Counted from the stretch's first letter, positions 22,201-34,152 are shown. The stretch is DNA of 64,000 bases from Hysterangium stoloniferum (GCA_015178975.1 WHVD01000291.1:1-64000), one strand, 5' to 3'. The notes: a model not told the origin generated them from the sequence alone. A program made the numbers and translations.

Positions 22201-23860
22201 TGGCCGTAGACGTATTCCGAAACAACATATTGACGGCTGCCAATATCATCGATCTTATAGAGCCCATCCTGCGGAACCCCAACAAGCGTTCGCTGATAGG
22301 TCCATTAACATTCTCACAAATCTTGCGGAACGCGGTAAGCGTATTCCTGCTGGCCAGATATTATCACACTCAATGTTGCTACAGATGTGTTTCCCATCAT
22401 GGTGGTGACTGACCATATTGGCAACAAGCTAGTAACTTGGCAGGAAAGTAACTATCAAAATGTTCGTGAAACCGTTACAACGCTCGAGGCTCTACTTGAG
22501 AAATATGGTACGTCCTTGTCGTTGCGATACTATACGTCTCCCTCTTTAGCCCTCATTCAAGTCGATGCATATGAGCTGTATGCAGATCCGGCACATCAGT
22601 AAAAATGGTATTAAACGCTAGGAGGAGGTACCCCTATTCTGGGATGCTTCACACGCTCCACAACGTCCAGGGCCTTCCTAGAATGGGGGGATCTCCTCCG
22701 GGAGCCGTCCGGAACAAATACCATTTTACTGATGTTCCGTCACTTGGAAAGTGACGGAAAATCCGTCTGGCACTTCATACCGAATGAATCTGGCCCAACG
22801 CTTTGAGGACACATTCTCTGGAAAAGACGTTCGAGTGCATTTTATTGGGGTTTGGTACGCTGATTATCCTGTTCAGGTTGTGGTGCTTTATTAACAATAA
22901 ACTTTTTGTTTCTCAGGGATACTCTTTCTTCCCTAAAAGGTCCAAATTTTCCAGGAACGGTCACATTAGACCACATGTGTTTCTTCCGCCATGCACTTGC
23001 CTTCGATGAACGCTGGGTAAACTTCCTGCGTGAGTATGTTTGTGGCGGAGTCATGGTTCCTCAGAGTAAGTCATGAGTCATTAATATGAATTCCCTGCAA
23101 CTTCTTCCCCTCGCACTATCCAAGCAGCAGTCGTTCCAAACTGCTTCGAGTGCTGAACACCTCACTCAACGACAAACAGTTAAGGAAGTTTGGTTTCCGG
23201 GAACCTATTCCGATATGCGAGTATCTTTCTATCTCATTGATATAATTTGTGTCAATTGACTGGGCTTCGCAGAGGTGGAGGAAGCGTGATCAACGTTGAC
23301 TTAGACCGTAGACACCCTGCCTTCTTATGGATGTCCTGTGAAGCTGCATGGGCAGGTCTGAGGCTATTGCGTTCCGATGTAGCGTGGAAATGGGATCAAC
23401 TAGGTCCAATGAACGAGTCACTCACGTCTGTTTGGAAACTCCTAGAGTATTTGCCGATAAAGCGACTGTCCTACGAATCTGGCGACAGCGCTTGGCGGTA
23501 CGTTCTTACTGCATGGGGTTCAATGTTTTAATTTTATAGGGCATTAGTCCACATCGTGGCCGGGGACGCAAAATCCAGCCTGGACAGAAGGTGCACGTCT
23601 CTGCGGCATACTGTCAAAAGTCATATTCACCCAAGGCCGTCCTACCTGTGGATGGTACACAGAGGGTTGACTTTATAGGCCTTGGTGACCGAGAAGATCC
23701 GTTGTCTGTCCTGCGGGATCTCAAAGATATAGACCTACTAGAAATGGAGATCTTTGATCCAAATGCTGCAGACATCGCCATGAAGATGACTGAACGCTCG
23801 CCATATAAAACAGGACCGCTACACCGACTGGCAATTCACCGAAAACTCAACACCATGTGA
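22200..23860 (+). pseudogene. DUF2235 locus C, chimeric and catalytically dead
   Basis: The 5' part (22200-22510) is the helical segment that lies downstream of the hydrolase at loci A and B, with NNILTAANIIDLIEPIL and MVVTDHIGNKLVTWQESN. It is joined near 22566 to the 3' half of the hydrolase, starting AYELYADPA. The 3' half keeps GVWDTL, the GC-donor intron near 23219 and the PHRGRGRKIQPGQK region. The catalytic motif reads GTYSD instead of GAHSD, so the His is Tyr. The nucleophile half is absent. A hairpin element interrupts an exon at 22593-22735. The C-terminus runs to a stop at 23858-23860. Confidence 0.8.
22593..22735. mobile_element. Short foldback element (MITE-like)
   Basis: The ends ACATCAGTAAAAATGGTATT (22593-22612) and its near reverse complement (22717-22735) bound about 143 bases, most of which can fold into a long imperfect hairpin. 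Locus A lacks the insert at the equivalent place in exon 7. A further palindrome, CCGTCACTT...AAGTGACGG, follows on the right. It has no coding capacity. Confidence 0.75.
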
Positions 23861-24190
23861 CGCACATAATTCCTGAATCTATGTTTGCTTCATTAAGCAC
23901 CACATCTCCCAAAATCTACCCTTTCCCTCGTTGTATAACTTATATCAAGATCACGATTCACCAATGACCATATTATATTATGATTCATAAATATTGAAAT
24001 AACATCAAAAATATACATACTTCGTAAATATATGATAAGCATTCATAGTTCCCCATAATATTTTTTCGTTGTAACTTTTTGGAATTTGTGAGCAACCTGG
24101 AGTTGCACAAGCTATGTCCGTGGCCTTCACAGTGTTTCCCGCGTCCTTCGCGCACCGTTTAACAAGCCCGCTCTGCTGTCCATTTGTCTG
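23830..24190 (+). repeat. Direct repeat with 21220-21610
   Basis: Second copy of the 3' flanking repeat, beginning at the last codons of locus C. Bases 24190-24550 show no gene that I recognise. Confidence 0.65.
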
Positions 24191-24555
24191 CACGATTTCC
24201 TGTCAGCTTTCCTCTCTCCGTCTCGACTTATCATGTCAAATCCCTATGCATCCAATTTCGGATTGAAAGAGCTTGCGCCTGCAGGGGAATCTCCTACCGT
24301 CGAGTAAATGGATACTTGCACTCGTCAGAGACAATCATTGCTGAACTCCTCACAGTATGGTCGCTATGCATGGCCTCAATGGTCACCAGGGAGAATCCTT
24401 TACTGCAGATAATGGGGTGCTTTGGCTTCGTCATCTCCTGCTAGAGGCGATCCCATCCGCGGTTATGGCCAATATAATCTTTACAGGTTCATTGTAATCC
24501 TGGCCATCTTACCACAGTCACGTATTACCGATCAGTCACTGCACCACAGGCACAT

Positions 24556-24685
24556 TACGGATCAGGCCTCTATTGTTCAAATGAATTCCTTTGTCCTTCG
24601 ACGGGACCGGTTCCTTTTCGATCAAGCCTCTATTGTCTGAACACATTCCCTTTGTCCTTCAATAGGACCGGTTCCCTTGTTCTTC
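24556..24685 (+). repeat. Two-unit tandem repeat, ~65 bases
   Basis: Units share GCCTCTATTGT, CCTTTGTCCTTC and GGACCGGTTCC in order. No coding signal is apparent. Confidence 0.6.
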
Positions 24686-24899
24686 CATTTTCGACGTATC
24701 TTTTGTTCTCCAGTCTGTGATATCGACACCTCATTGTTCTGTGAAAGATATATTAATCCTCAGGAAACATAGCTAGAAAGTAGAAGCTTCCACTTGTATT
24801 TTCCACCTTACACTACTACTTGAACAAAGAAAGCTTAGTCCTGTTTGCATCGATTGAGTGAGGTCACACTGCGACCTTACATTCATATCGCACACATGC

Positions 24900-25340
24900 C
24901 CGCCCACGGGTTGTGGGGCACTACATCCCGCATATACGGCTCAAAATGGGAGGTGGTGGTGCCGATGAAAAGAGTTTTTTTGGTAATGACAAGGATGTTG
25001 AACATGAGGGGGTTGGCGCACCTATATGTCCATGTGTACCAAACCATGTAATTTTTCAAACTTCCCGCAATCCAAGGATCTAGTCTTGAAGATGCACACT
25101 TTTGTACCCAAACCCCTTAGAACTACTTGAATGCAAAAATTTTACGACGGCATTATCCAACAATGTGTCGTTACTTGTAGTTATGTGGCTTTCGGATGTG
25201 AAAATGCGGCATTTACTGGTAAAGTAGAAAATAATAGGAAGAATTACTCATACCTAGATTGCTCAGAATATCATATGGCTATCTTTTTTCTTTCATCACT
25301 TAATGGGTTTTACAGCGCGCGTACCTTGAGCGTGTGCTTG
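24900..25340 (+). repeat. Dispersed repeat R1, third copy
   Basis: Resembles 16806-17170 from the GGGAGGTGGTGGTGCCGATG start through the CCTAGAT...TCAGAATATCATATGGC stretch. It ends before the TATA box present in the first two copies. Bases 25340-26550 hold no recognised gene; perfect 10-base arms of a small inverted repeat lie at 25652-25661 and 25672-25681. Confidence 0.55.
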
Positions 25341-26556
25341 CAGGTTATAACATGACAGGCTGCAATCACCATAGATTTTAGTGGCATCGTGGGTGGATCT
25401 GGTCAGAAATATAGCACTATCCTGCCCATCTTGTTAAGCCTCTTGCTTACATCCGTGTCAATCGCTAAACTTCACGTCGAGACCCCGCCACAACGTATGA
25501 TGGCCCAGTGTACTCGTAATTCGAGTCCAGCTAAAGCGAAACGTACTCAAATGGCTGCACCTTTGAAAATTGGGATTTGTTGATAATCAAGACCCTAAAT
25601 GTAACTCAGTCTCGTTTATTGTATAACGGACTATATATTTTATGTACCTAAATGTAACTAATAAACATTTGTTAGTTACATATCAAGTACCGATACATAA
25701 CAATCTTTACTTACCTCAGTCTCGTTTATTGTATAAAGTACTGAGGTAATACTACTGTAGTTCCAGATTATATATTATATACTTGACTGTATATATTGCC
25801 AGGCACCACTAATGGTGTGTTATGGATACCAGGTGCCTATGTCTGAGCTTAGATGGTCTTGGGGTCGGTCAACTTGGGCCGCATATATTTCAATAGTGTT
25901 ATTCAACAGGATTGAAACTATAGGCTTCAGACTCATCTGCTGTCAATGGCAATATACATCCTTATGTGATTCCCCAATTCTCTGGATTGGCCAACTCACA
26001 ACTTACAAGAGTTTCAGGTCAAAGACTTATAGGCCACTTGAATCATAATCAGCCATTGGGATGGCTATCATACCCCTAACCTTTTATTACCAAATCACCA
26101 CCAGTGGGTGGTGTGGGTGAATTAATTGAGTAGATATGTGTGAAGTGTTGTGACTGTCATTTGTGGTCACTACAATGGCCTGCCCCGTGACCGTCGACCC
26201 TTTATCTCTTACGGCACAACCCCCATCACAACCTGGGTTGACTATGAGCGTATCTGAGATAAGGACACCAGCACCAGTCAAGATAATATGCCTGGGTCTC
26301 AGTCGCACGGGGGTAAGAGCGCAATGACTCGAATCATCAGAGCTGAGCAACTGTTAACTGCAATCCACCGTGATGTCAACAGACCACAAGTCTCAGTGAG
26401 GCACTGGACATACTTGGCTTTGGTCCTTGCTATCACACTTATATGCTTATACGCAAGGGACAAACTGATTTCGATGCATGGTTTGAGATCAGCGATGGCA
26501 TGTGTTTTTTATCCTTATCTCAAGACTTGTACTTATTGACGTCCTGATCATATGTA

Positions 26557-26842
26557 GGGCCAGCGACTCTGGAGCAATTCGACACGATTTTCCAAGAGTA
26601 TCACACTGTTCTGGACCAACCTGCCGTACTTTTTCCTGGTGAACTTTATGCTGCGTACCCTGATGCCAAGTTTATATTGGTCCGTGCCGTTGCTGTAATG
26701 GTCAAAAGTCACATGAACGATAGTATATATTTCTTCCAAAGACGACACGAGATCCAGACAAGTGGGCCACCAGCACACAAAATACAATATTTGCGGGAGT
26801 CAAATTACTGTGGCAGATAGAGCCTGAGGATTGGATGCCTCT
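26557..26842 (+). pseudogene. Sulfotransferase-like (Sulfotransfer_4) relic
   Basis: One frame reads ATLEQFDTIFQEYHTVLDQP, then PGELYAAYPDAKFIL, then a region where family members have VRD..., and HMNDSIYFFQRRHE. This resembles the middle of P-loop sulfotransferase-fold proteins common in fungi. The P-loop N-terminus is absent and a stop occurs near 26819. A good intron acceptor (ATATGTAG) precedes the exon. Its 3' end abuts the convergent transposase, so it was probably cut by that element or by rearrangement. Confidence 0.55.
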
Positions 26843-27956
26843 ACAAGAATTTTTGGCTACATGGCATCGCGATCATGTCTGCATCAACTACTAGTTGTAC
26901 AAAGCATCCCAAGTGGGATTGTGGCAATCGATCACCAGACTTCAGTGGAGCTTTGATCTTGTTCTGAATGCTTTGGGCATTTTGGGGAAAGGCAGTATCT
27001 GCAACCAAATAAAATCCATCTGGTGTGTTATTCCGCAATTGCTCATAAATTGGACGAGCAACATGTGAATCATGCCAGCTACCAGGTGCATTGAGCACTG
27101 CTTTGAGAATGGTACCTAAATAATTAGAATATATGTACATGGAATACTTTTAGAAAGATCAAGCCTCTAACCTACCATCTGGTCCAAAGACAAAGACTTG
27201 ATTAGAATAATGATTATGAGTCCAGCCACAGTAGGTTGCATTTTCCATCAATGGATCATCTGGGACTTCAACTGGTAATTTCAATCCATCAATACTTCCA
27301 AATGCTCCCACAAGCAGGGTGTGACGAGCAACAATCATATTTTGAAATGACTGCATTTTTGCAGGATTTGGCCAGACGACGAGTGCCTCAGACATATCAT
27401 TGAGTGTTGTCTCAAGTATATTTAGTGAAAATTTCAGATACCGGTCGACTGTTGATGGGATCAATCCAAAAATTTGTTGCAAGCTTGTTTGAACCATGCA
27501 AGAATGAATGTAATGCAATACCAATCCTAGTCCTCCAGCAGCATTCAAGGACTGCCATTTGGGGTGGGGAGCAGCATACTGACTGATATCTGATCGTTCC
27601 ACAGGTATGGTATTCCAGTGTATCTCAAACCCAGATTCGAGAATATGATTGAACATTTTCACATAAAAACCCATCGTTGTTATGAATGCACGGTCATTTT
27701 GAGCAGTCCACGTATGCTGCCAGGCTGTGTCCCCTTGCGGAGGAGGCAAATCTGGATGTGTAAGGTAAAGGCGTACGGGGTTTTGGTGTTCAGCACATTC
27801 TCTATGTTTTTCCAATTCACCAGCTAGAGTCATGCCTACATGGTTGTGATATCTCAGCCATTGTATTTGGGCTATCTAAAAATGCATTAAAACATACATA
27901 TGAGCCCCATATGCATGTTCTTGATCCTTTTGCTCATCTTCTGACTCGTCATTCAT
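26841..27956 (-). mobile_element. PIF/Harbinger transposase, one intron, truncated
   Basis: DDE nuclease of the PIF/Harbinger superfamily (DDE_Tnp_4 type). Exon 1 runs from 27956 or 27833 down to 27176, a 60-base GT-AG intron occupies 27175-27116, and exon 2 runs to 26841. Motifs are NDRAFITTMGF, GSIDGLKLPV (first Asp), GWTHNHYSNQ, APGSWHDSHV (second Asp) and FYLVADTAFP. The frame upstream of Met at 27833 is open in phase to an ATG at 27956 except for one TAG at 27878-27876, so the N-terminus may be interrupted. After GDRLPQSHLG the sequence loses family similarity, so the C-terminal Glu region is missing. No terminal repeats were identified. Confidence 0.8.
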
Positions 27957-28189
27957 TATTTTGTATACATCCATGAACACTGAATGTATTAAAGGTATAT
28001 ATGGCACTGTGACATGAGTGGTGACATTAGAAGGTCACAACAATGGGATATGACAGTCCAATCAGATATATCTAATCTTCTATTTTATGGAAATTGGCTC
28101 TACGGTTTTAACAGCAAGTTCTAAACCCCATCACCTGTCACAGCTGTCAGTTTGACTTAGAAACTTAGAGTTTTAGTGGTACGGAGAGT

Positions 28190-28485
28190 CATCCAGTGCT
28201 GCATCCTTCCCTATTTACGGTCGTATAAATTTCGCATTGTGCCGACCTCACTTTCCAGGACTTGTGGGGATACAAAGGTTTCTGTTCTTCTGGAAAAGCT
28301 CCGACGACATGGTGGGCTTATGGTGGATTAACCCTGCGCCCGCTTCTGCTTATTTCCTGTGGAATAGCTCAGAAGAAATGTCGACCTTAGGGTGGATTAG
28401 CCCTATGCCTGCTTCTATTGTTTCTTCTGCAAATGCTCAGAGACATAGCGGACTTATGGTGGATTATGAGAAGGTTCGACAGATA
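28190..28485 (+). repeat. E2 fragment plus M1 block, forward
   Basis: Near-identical to the reverse complement of 12050-12330, including the TTTACGG and GGGGATACAAAGGTTTCTGT landmarks and about three M1 units. The two form an inverted pair 16 kb apart. Confidence 0.75.
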
Positions 28486-28489
28486 CATC

Positions 28490-29235
28490 AGTTTATCTGC
28501 AGAGTTTAACTGCAAATAGATGAGCTTCCATAGCCATGGAATCAGGGTTTATCCCTAAGTATTCTAGGCACGTTGACTGTCCCTCAATTTTGATTCTTGA
28601 AATCAATGTTCAAGGACATTTACTAACCTGTGGCAGGTGGGAGAAGAAGATGCACAGGGCGCAGTGGAGGCGTCACCCGGACATATATTGATACAGGGAT
28701 CAGAGTTGGGGCAAGTGAGGGATTCTTTTAAGCAGGGAAGAGACGAGCATGGAGAAGCAGGAAGTCACCATCAGTGGGGGACGATTCTAGTTGGGGGTCC
28801 AACAGGGTTGTACGTTTGACTCTGCGGAAAGGAGCAGTGGCTCGGCGCTGCAAGCCATGTGCAAACTTCGGGGAACATGCAAGAGCTGTGAGCAGACAGA
28901 CCAGAGCCATCTGGAGGCGGTTGAAATGACCGAGAGCCATCCTGGGAGGGAAAAACATCCTCCCATGAGAAGCCGGAAGCAAGGCGTGGGACGGCGATAG
29001 TAAGGGGTACAGCAGACTTGTCACAGGGGAGCGGCTGTAAGGGTTTTCCAAGCTTAGCACCAATGAAGTAGTTGGGGCGGCGTGTAGGTGTGAAGCGGTG
29101 GGAACGCTGGAGCACGCTAGCGTAAAGTGGAGTGAATGCGAGTGGGTCTTGGAACACTAGCTGGACCCGGCATGGCAAAAAGAGCTGGGTCGTTGCTGGT
29201 TGTTGTTCCCTCTGTGAGTAAATGGGCTACCCGTC
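28490..29235. other. No recognised gene; opposed open frames
   Basis: Overlapping frames of 60-135 codons occur on both strands (for example 28771-29178 minus), but none shows a recognised domain, and the GC-rich composition alone can explain them. Confidence 0.4.
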
Positions 29236-29241
29236 GAAGCC

Positions 29242-30295
29242 AGCAGTGGCAGTATGTGCCGTATCGTATCGCGTGGGTAATGCAGTGACCCGCCTTGTTC
29301 ACGGAGGGAGGGGTATACGTCGTTACACGGTGGACGCGAGCAAAAAGCGTTAGGATTACTAAGCTACTGTACACAATTGTGTAGCTTTAGCGAAATATAT
29401 TAGGACCCACAAGTGTCATCATGTTGAAATTATTACTGAACCTCAAATATTTCAACAGGCCATCATGGTAAGCGTAACATTGGTTAGCTGATACCGTTGA
29501 TGCTAACATGGTGCCGTGACACCATGTGGGCATAGTCCAGCGTTGTGATATTTAACAGAGAAACGTAAGTTGAAGCCAAATCCATTATTGAAAGGATTAA
29601 GAAAATATTACAAGTTCCATCTTAGGCATCATTATTAACTATGACCCATCAATCCGCAATGCTGGGACCAAAGCGTAAAGGAAAAGGGGGGACAACTGAC
29701 CTATGCGCTACACCGCCATATATTACTAGGTACATCATGGTACTTTTAATTCGAGTCAATGAACCAATGATAGGAGTATTCGCCTATTTTGGTTTCCATA
29801 TGACGAATATTTAATTTAATCCAATATATTGCGGAAAATACATTGCGGTCAAAGTTTACATGGCATGAATACTGCGTTTCCTCTACCAATCGGGTGCTCC
29901 TTCCCACGGGCACAGCCTATTACAGACACAGCGCGTCGACGTCCCAAAGACCATCCCTCCCTCACCACCCAGAAGGTCATCGACTATAGGTCGTGGACAT
30001 TTCAGCCATTGTTGTGAAGGTTGCTGGCGATGCCGTTCCAGTGCCTGGCTTAAAGAGTGCAGCGACCCTTCTTTTGGCAATTATGAACTGGGCATAATAT
30101 TATATATTTAGTGGATATTCTTATTAATTCTTCGAGTACTTTCGAAATTGAATTCATTGGAGCATATAATATTTACCACACATTTTCAAAACTATGAATA
30201 TTCTCAGATATATTTTATATATTCCTTGAATTTTAGAACATATACCGAGATTAAAAGATTTGAACCCCAGCACTGCTTCGAATCGAAAAGAGACC
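29242..30295. repeat. Dispersed repeat D2, long form
   Basis: Matches 11536-12015 at both ends, with about 560 extra bases between the hairpin (29494-29533) and the AT-rich right part (30095 onward). The extra DNA contains a copy of the HeLo/MLKL-like first exon described at 34153. The short form may be a deletion derivative, or the extra DNA an insertion next to the hairpin. Confidence 0.7.
29990..30093 (+). pseudogene. HeLo/MLKL-like first-exon relic, start lost
   Basis: Encodes DISAIVVKVAGDAVPVPGLK and further residues matching the exon at 34153-34257, but the start codon position is GTG instead of ATG, and the frame ends in a stop just after the conserved part. Only this exon is present. 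Confidence 0.5.
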
Positions 30296-30643
30296 CCGCA
30301 CTCTAGGCATCTACCGGAGGGCATCGACATGTGCCTGGTCGTGCTTTTATGGGGGGTGTGTTCGGACGATGCGATGGGGTGATGTGCACAGCTGCATCAT
30401 GCGAAGCTTGAGCATCCGTTTTTAGTCTGAATGAGGAGAGGAAGGCGAATTCAAAGCGAGTAAGGCGTGTTTTTTCTGTCGTTCTGTGCGCATCAGAATA
30501 TGGGCTGAGGTTTTTGGAAATAGCTGCTGCATGGCATCTACCCTCCGATCAGTCTTCGCAGTTCCATACGCACATGCTATCCCCATCGCCTTCCCTCCAG
30601 GCCGACAACCGTACCGAACAGCTTCCCCCACCCTTATTGACTG

Positions 30644-31375
30644 TCACATGCGCAATATCGCAGACGGACTGAGACTCGGATCCTCGCACCCACTTCCCAT
30701 CCCACTCTCCGGGAGTGTCAACCACCACCCCAGTGCCCGTGAGAACCTGTATCCAATCACGATGACGGCGATCACCTCGCTCATCCCTCCCCGATGTCCC
30801 CGCTCGTATTCCCACAATGCACTCCATCCAGGATTTTGAAGCCTCTCATTCGAAAAGGTAACAAGGGATTCTCGACTATGATACAGAAAGGCACGAAATA
30901 GTTTTTCGCGCATATTATGAAGGTCCTGGGTCAACAAGCCAACAAATGTGTCAGCGCCAGTGGCCTGAGCCGGAGAATACTGACATAGTCTACTGTGGGG
31001 TGGCGCAGAAGCGGCAGTGTATGCAATATGAGCGGGTGCGTCATTGTGGGGAAGAGCATGACGATTTGAGCATGAGTGTCCTGGATTCGGATGTAGGAAA
31101 GGATGCTGATGAGAAGGTGCTGTTTCACCGGGTGGACCTGCGTGCCTGCGGAGGAGCCATTGGGGGGGAACATGCCTTTGAGTATTCCTGTCCGCAGTGT
31201 GAGGCGGAGGTTGTGGTGCAGACGTGAGTTTCCTTCCACGCCGTCTCGGTATTATGAGATGATACTCCCTGGGCGGTGAATGGGTTTCCAGGCGTGCACT
31301 GTCGTGACTTCCCCTGATATCCATGTTGTATATTCGACGAAGTTGCTGAACGTGAGCGGGGTATCTACAAAACAT
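30644..31375 (-). CDS. Unknown minus-strand gene, 243-codon frame
   Basis: The longest open frame in this part. The N-terminal 130 residues are rich in Pro, His and Arg and may be out of the true frame. The C-terminal part (about residues 150-210), with LTQDLHNMREKLFRAFLYHS and WEYERGHRGGMSEVIAV, aligns with a diverged relic at 32300-32560. Shared protein-level similarity between two diverged copies supports real coding ancestry. Function is unknown. The 5' part may be interrupted or contain unrecognised introns. Confidence 0.4.
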   Translation of the reverse strand: MFCRYPAHVQQLRRIYNMDIRGSHDSARLETHSPPREYHLIIPRRRGRKLTSAPQPPPHTADRNTQRHVPPQWLLRRHAGPPGETAPSHQHPFLHPNPGHSCSNRHALPHNDAPAHIAYTAASAPPHSRLCQYSPAQATGADTFVGLLTQDLHNMREKLFRAFLYHSRESLVTFSNERLQNPGWSALWEYERGHRGGMSEVIAVIVIGYRFSRALGWWLTLPESGMGSGCEDPSLSPSAILRM

Positions 31376-31619
31376 AGTAAGGGGTGGTTATTCTCGCATT
31401 ATCTCTTAACTTAATCATTCCTGTCTTGTTCTTGAAGATACCCCCATCAACGATGTTGCGCTCCCGTGGGATAAATACCTTGCCTCGGGACTCCATCCAA
31501 GTCACAGGCCGCCTCCGCATGAACTTCGCATCCACTCTCAGTCCACACATTCATCGGTCAAAATGGCTCCAGCCAGATACCATCTTCCCAGGTTCATGTC
31601 GCACAAAGGGCGGCTCGCG

Positions 31620-31805
31620 CGTTCTGGGCACTACATCGCCCATATACGGATCGAAATGGGAGGTGGTAGTGCGGATGAAGGCAGTTTGTTTTCTAATGAC
31701 GAGAAGGTTGCGAAGGCGGAAGGTGGGACCATGAGGGAGTTGAAGGCGTTGGCGCACCTGTATGCCCATGCACCTCACCAACTACTTTTTCAAGATTTCC
31801 GTAAA
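31620..31805 (+). repeat. Dispersed repeat R1, short fourth copy
   Basis: Very close to 10578-10675 from AATGACGAGAAGGTTGCG to CTACTTTTTCAAG, and keeps a GGGAGGTGGTAGTGCGGATG start found also at 16810 and 24950. Its strong match to the sequence right after the ISWI break identifies the R1 boundary at 10578. Confidence 0.65.
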
Positions 31806-31831
31806 CGCGACACCAGTTACTATCGAAGCAA

Positions 31832-32161
31832 GTGGTAAGAAGGCCACACTTCAAATTAAATAACTCAAGCCGCTCAATAACATTCGTGTTCAGGGATACC
31901 AGCATTGCCCAGTTCGCGGGCTGCAGTAGAGTACAAGACGATGTATTCTTCCAACTTTTCCCCAATCCGGGCACGAATCCCGAGGACGCATGCAGTTGGC
32001 TCGAACGCACTAGATCATCTGGGCCGAGAGAAACCATTTTGGGACTATACGACATGGTAAATGAAATCACAAACGAATTTTCTACAACCAACCTGACACG
32101 TTGTTTAGAGGGATTCTTACCATGTGACGTATTTAGATACCATCGCTCTCGCACATGCTGA
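31832..32161. other. Hypothetical region with opposed frames
   Basis: A plus frame of 109 codons and a minus frame of 158 codons (31693-32169) overlap. The minus frame runs into R1, so it is partly repeat DNA. Neither shows a recognised motif. No call on which, if either, is real. Confidence 0.25.
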
Positions 32162-32289
32162 CGTGACAATGTGACATTAGAAATTAGTTTAATTCAGTGC
32201 CACGCGTCCTGTCTTGACCATCAGATGCCAAAATGGCGCACTCCTCAGGCGGATAATGGCACCCTCGTACCCATTTTCCGTCTCCAGCT

Positions 32290-32560
32290 TTCCGTGTCCC
32301 CGCAGCCGCCCCAGTACTAACGGAGGTTGTGGAACTACTGATAGTAGACGGCGATCTCCTCACTCATCCCTCCCCGACGCCAGTTCCCGTATTCCAAGAA
32401 GGCTAAACCGACAATGTTGAGGTGGCCCATTGGAAAAGGCGACAGGGAATTCTTAATGATGACACAGATGACGCGGGATACTTCTCCGCGTATCTGAAGG
32501 TCCCATGTCATCAAGCTAAAATGACCCGACGCAGTGGGGTTGATGAGCCTCAGCCGGAGC
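32290..32560 (-). pseudogene. Diverged relic of the unknown gene at 30644
   Basis: The minus-strand translation includes SLMTWDLQIRGEVSRVICV and LEYGNWRRGGMSEEIAV, matching the C-terminal part of the 30644-31375 frame with many substitutions. Matching flanking DNA (CATCCCTCCCCGA, CCTGAGCCGGAG-like) supports common origin. No long frame remains. Bases 32720-33940 hold nothing that I can identify. Confidence 0.45.
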
Positions 32561-34152
32561 CTGCTGACATCTTCCTCCTGCGATGGAGCAGTATATATTA
32601 GTGCAAGGAGGTGCGGTATCGTGTGGACGAGTGATTATTTGAGCATGGATTTCCCGGCCTTGGAGGCGTTGCCGGTACCGTATCAATGGGTGGGGTTGCG
32701 TGAGTGCGCAGGGGACGTTATTGGGGAATATGCCGGATGTTAATTGTGATGAACACTTAGTGGTCTGTACTCACCCCCTTTCCCTGCTTCCCTCGTCTCT
32801 TCCTGTTCACATTCGGCGGAATATAAGGTATTGGTCGGGTCTATCTGTATTTACACTCCTCCCACTCCCTCTGATTCCACAGTTATCCTACTTGGCTTCT
32901 TCACACATTATCGCCGCGCCAATTCCAGCCTCTCCCCTATAATCCCCCCACCCCCTTATAACCGCCCAACCCCGCCTCGGTAGAAGGCATCGGCTTTCCT
33001 ACCGTCCGGTTTCAAAGGGAATTACTTGCTGCCGCTGATAGTGATATAGAGGCGACTATCGGAGCAGTTGTTTCGACATGTGGACGATCCGGGTTGGTGG
33101 CTCATGGTATGAAACATCGCCGTTTGACCAACTGTCATGCTTTTCTTATCGTCATAGACATCTATGATACTTTAGTGGAGTCGAAAGCTGAGGGGACAAG
33201 TGGCAAGTGGAAGAGGGGCGGAGCCGTCTCCAGAGGTGGCTATGATGGAGGGATGGGATTTACGAACGATGCACGGTATACACATGTGCACGCGCATACA
33301 CGGATGCACATCCATACATTCATCCATGTCTTGTGTGAACATAATAAGAACATCCCACTATGAAGCGCCACTATCTATAGCGTGAGATTCAAGTCAGTGG
33401 CGAAGGGTGGATGAGATATTGCTTTTTACCCTGAAAGGATGTAAGACCGACAGAATTTCAAAGGCTGTTGTCAAATAGGCTCACTTGGTCCGGGTTTATT
33501 GGCCCACCGTGCATTTTTGACGAACTAAGGAACAGGATACTTATGTACATAACCAACGGTCCCCTGGTATGCCTGGGGCGCCAAGTTTGCAGAGTTAGTA
33601 GTTAGTATATAAAAAAACAAAGCTCCAAAGGATGGTCATAAAACATGCAGAATAATTGGTGGGAAGGCAGCTCCTTCGAGTAGTAGCGCACCGAAGTAGA
33701 TATCGGCTTATCCTCAGATTTATACCTTTTCCACCCGCGGTTTACAACAGTATCACTGCTTTGTTGAATTTTACACTTGGAGATATTTTTATTACGTTAT
33801 ATGTGAAGGAGTTACGTATTAGCCGGAGTTTTACATGCCGAATTTACGCACCGCTACAAATGTGTAATAATATTACAAAACTGATCGTGGGAATAACCAA
33901 GGCACAACGGCGTATGTCATTTGGCACTTCGTGGAACTTTTCATTTGAGTCAATAAACTAATGATAGGCGTGTTCGTCTTTTTTTGTTTTTATGACATCG
34001 CGATCGCGGCGTTCGAATGTGAGGGTGTCGCTTATTACAATGAATACTGCGTTTCCCCTACCAATCCGGTGCTCCATCCCACGGGCACAGCCAATACCAA
34101 ATACAGCGTCGACGTGCCAAACAGCAACTCTCCCCCACCACTATTATAGGTC

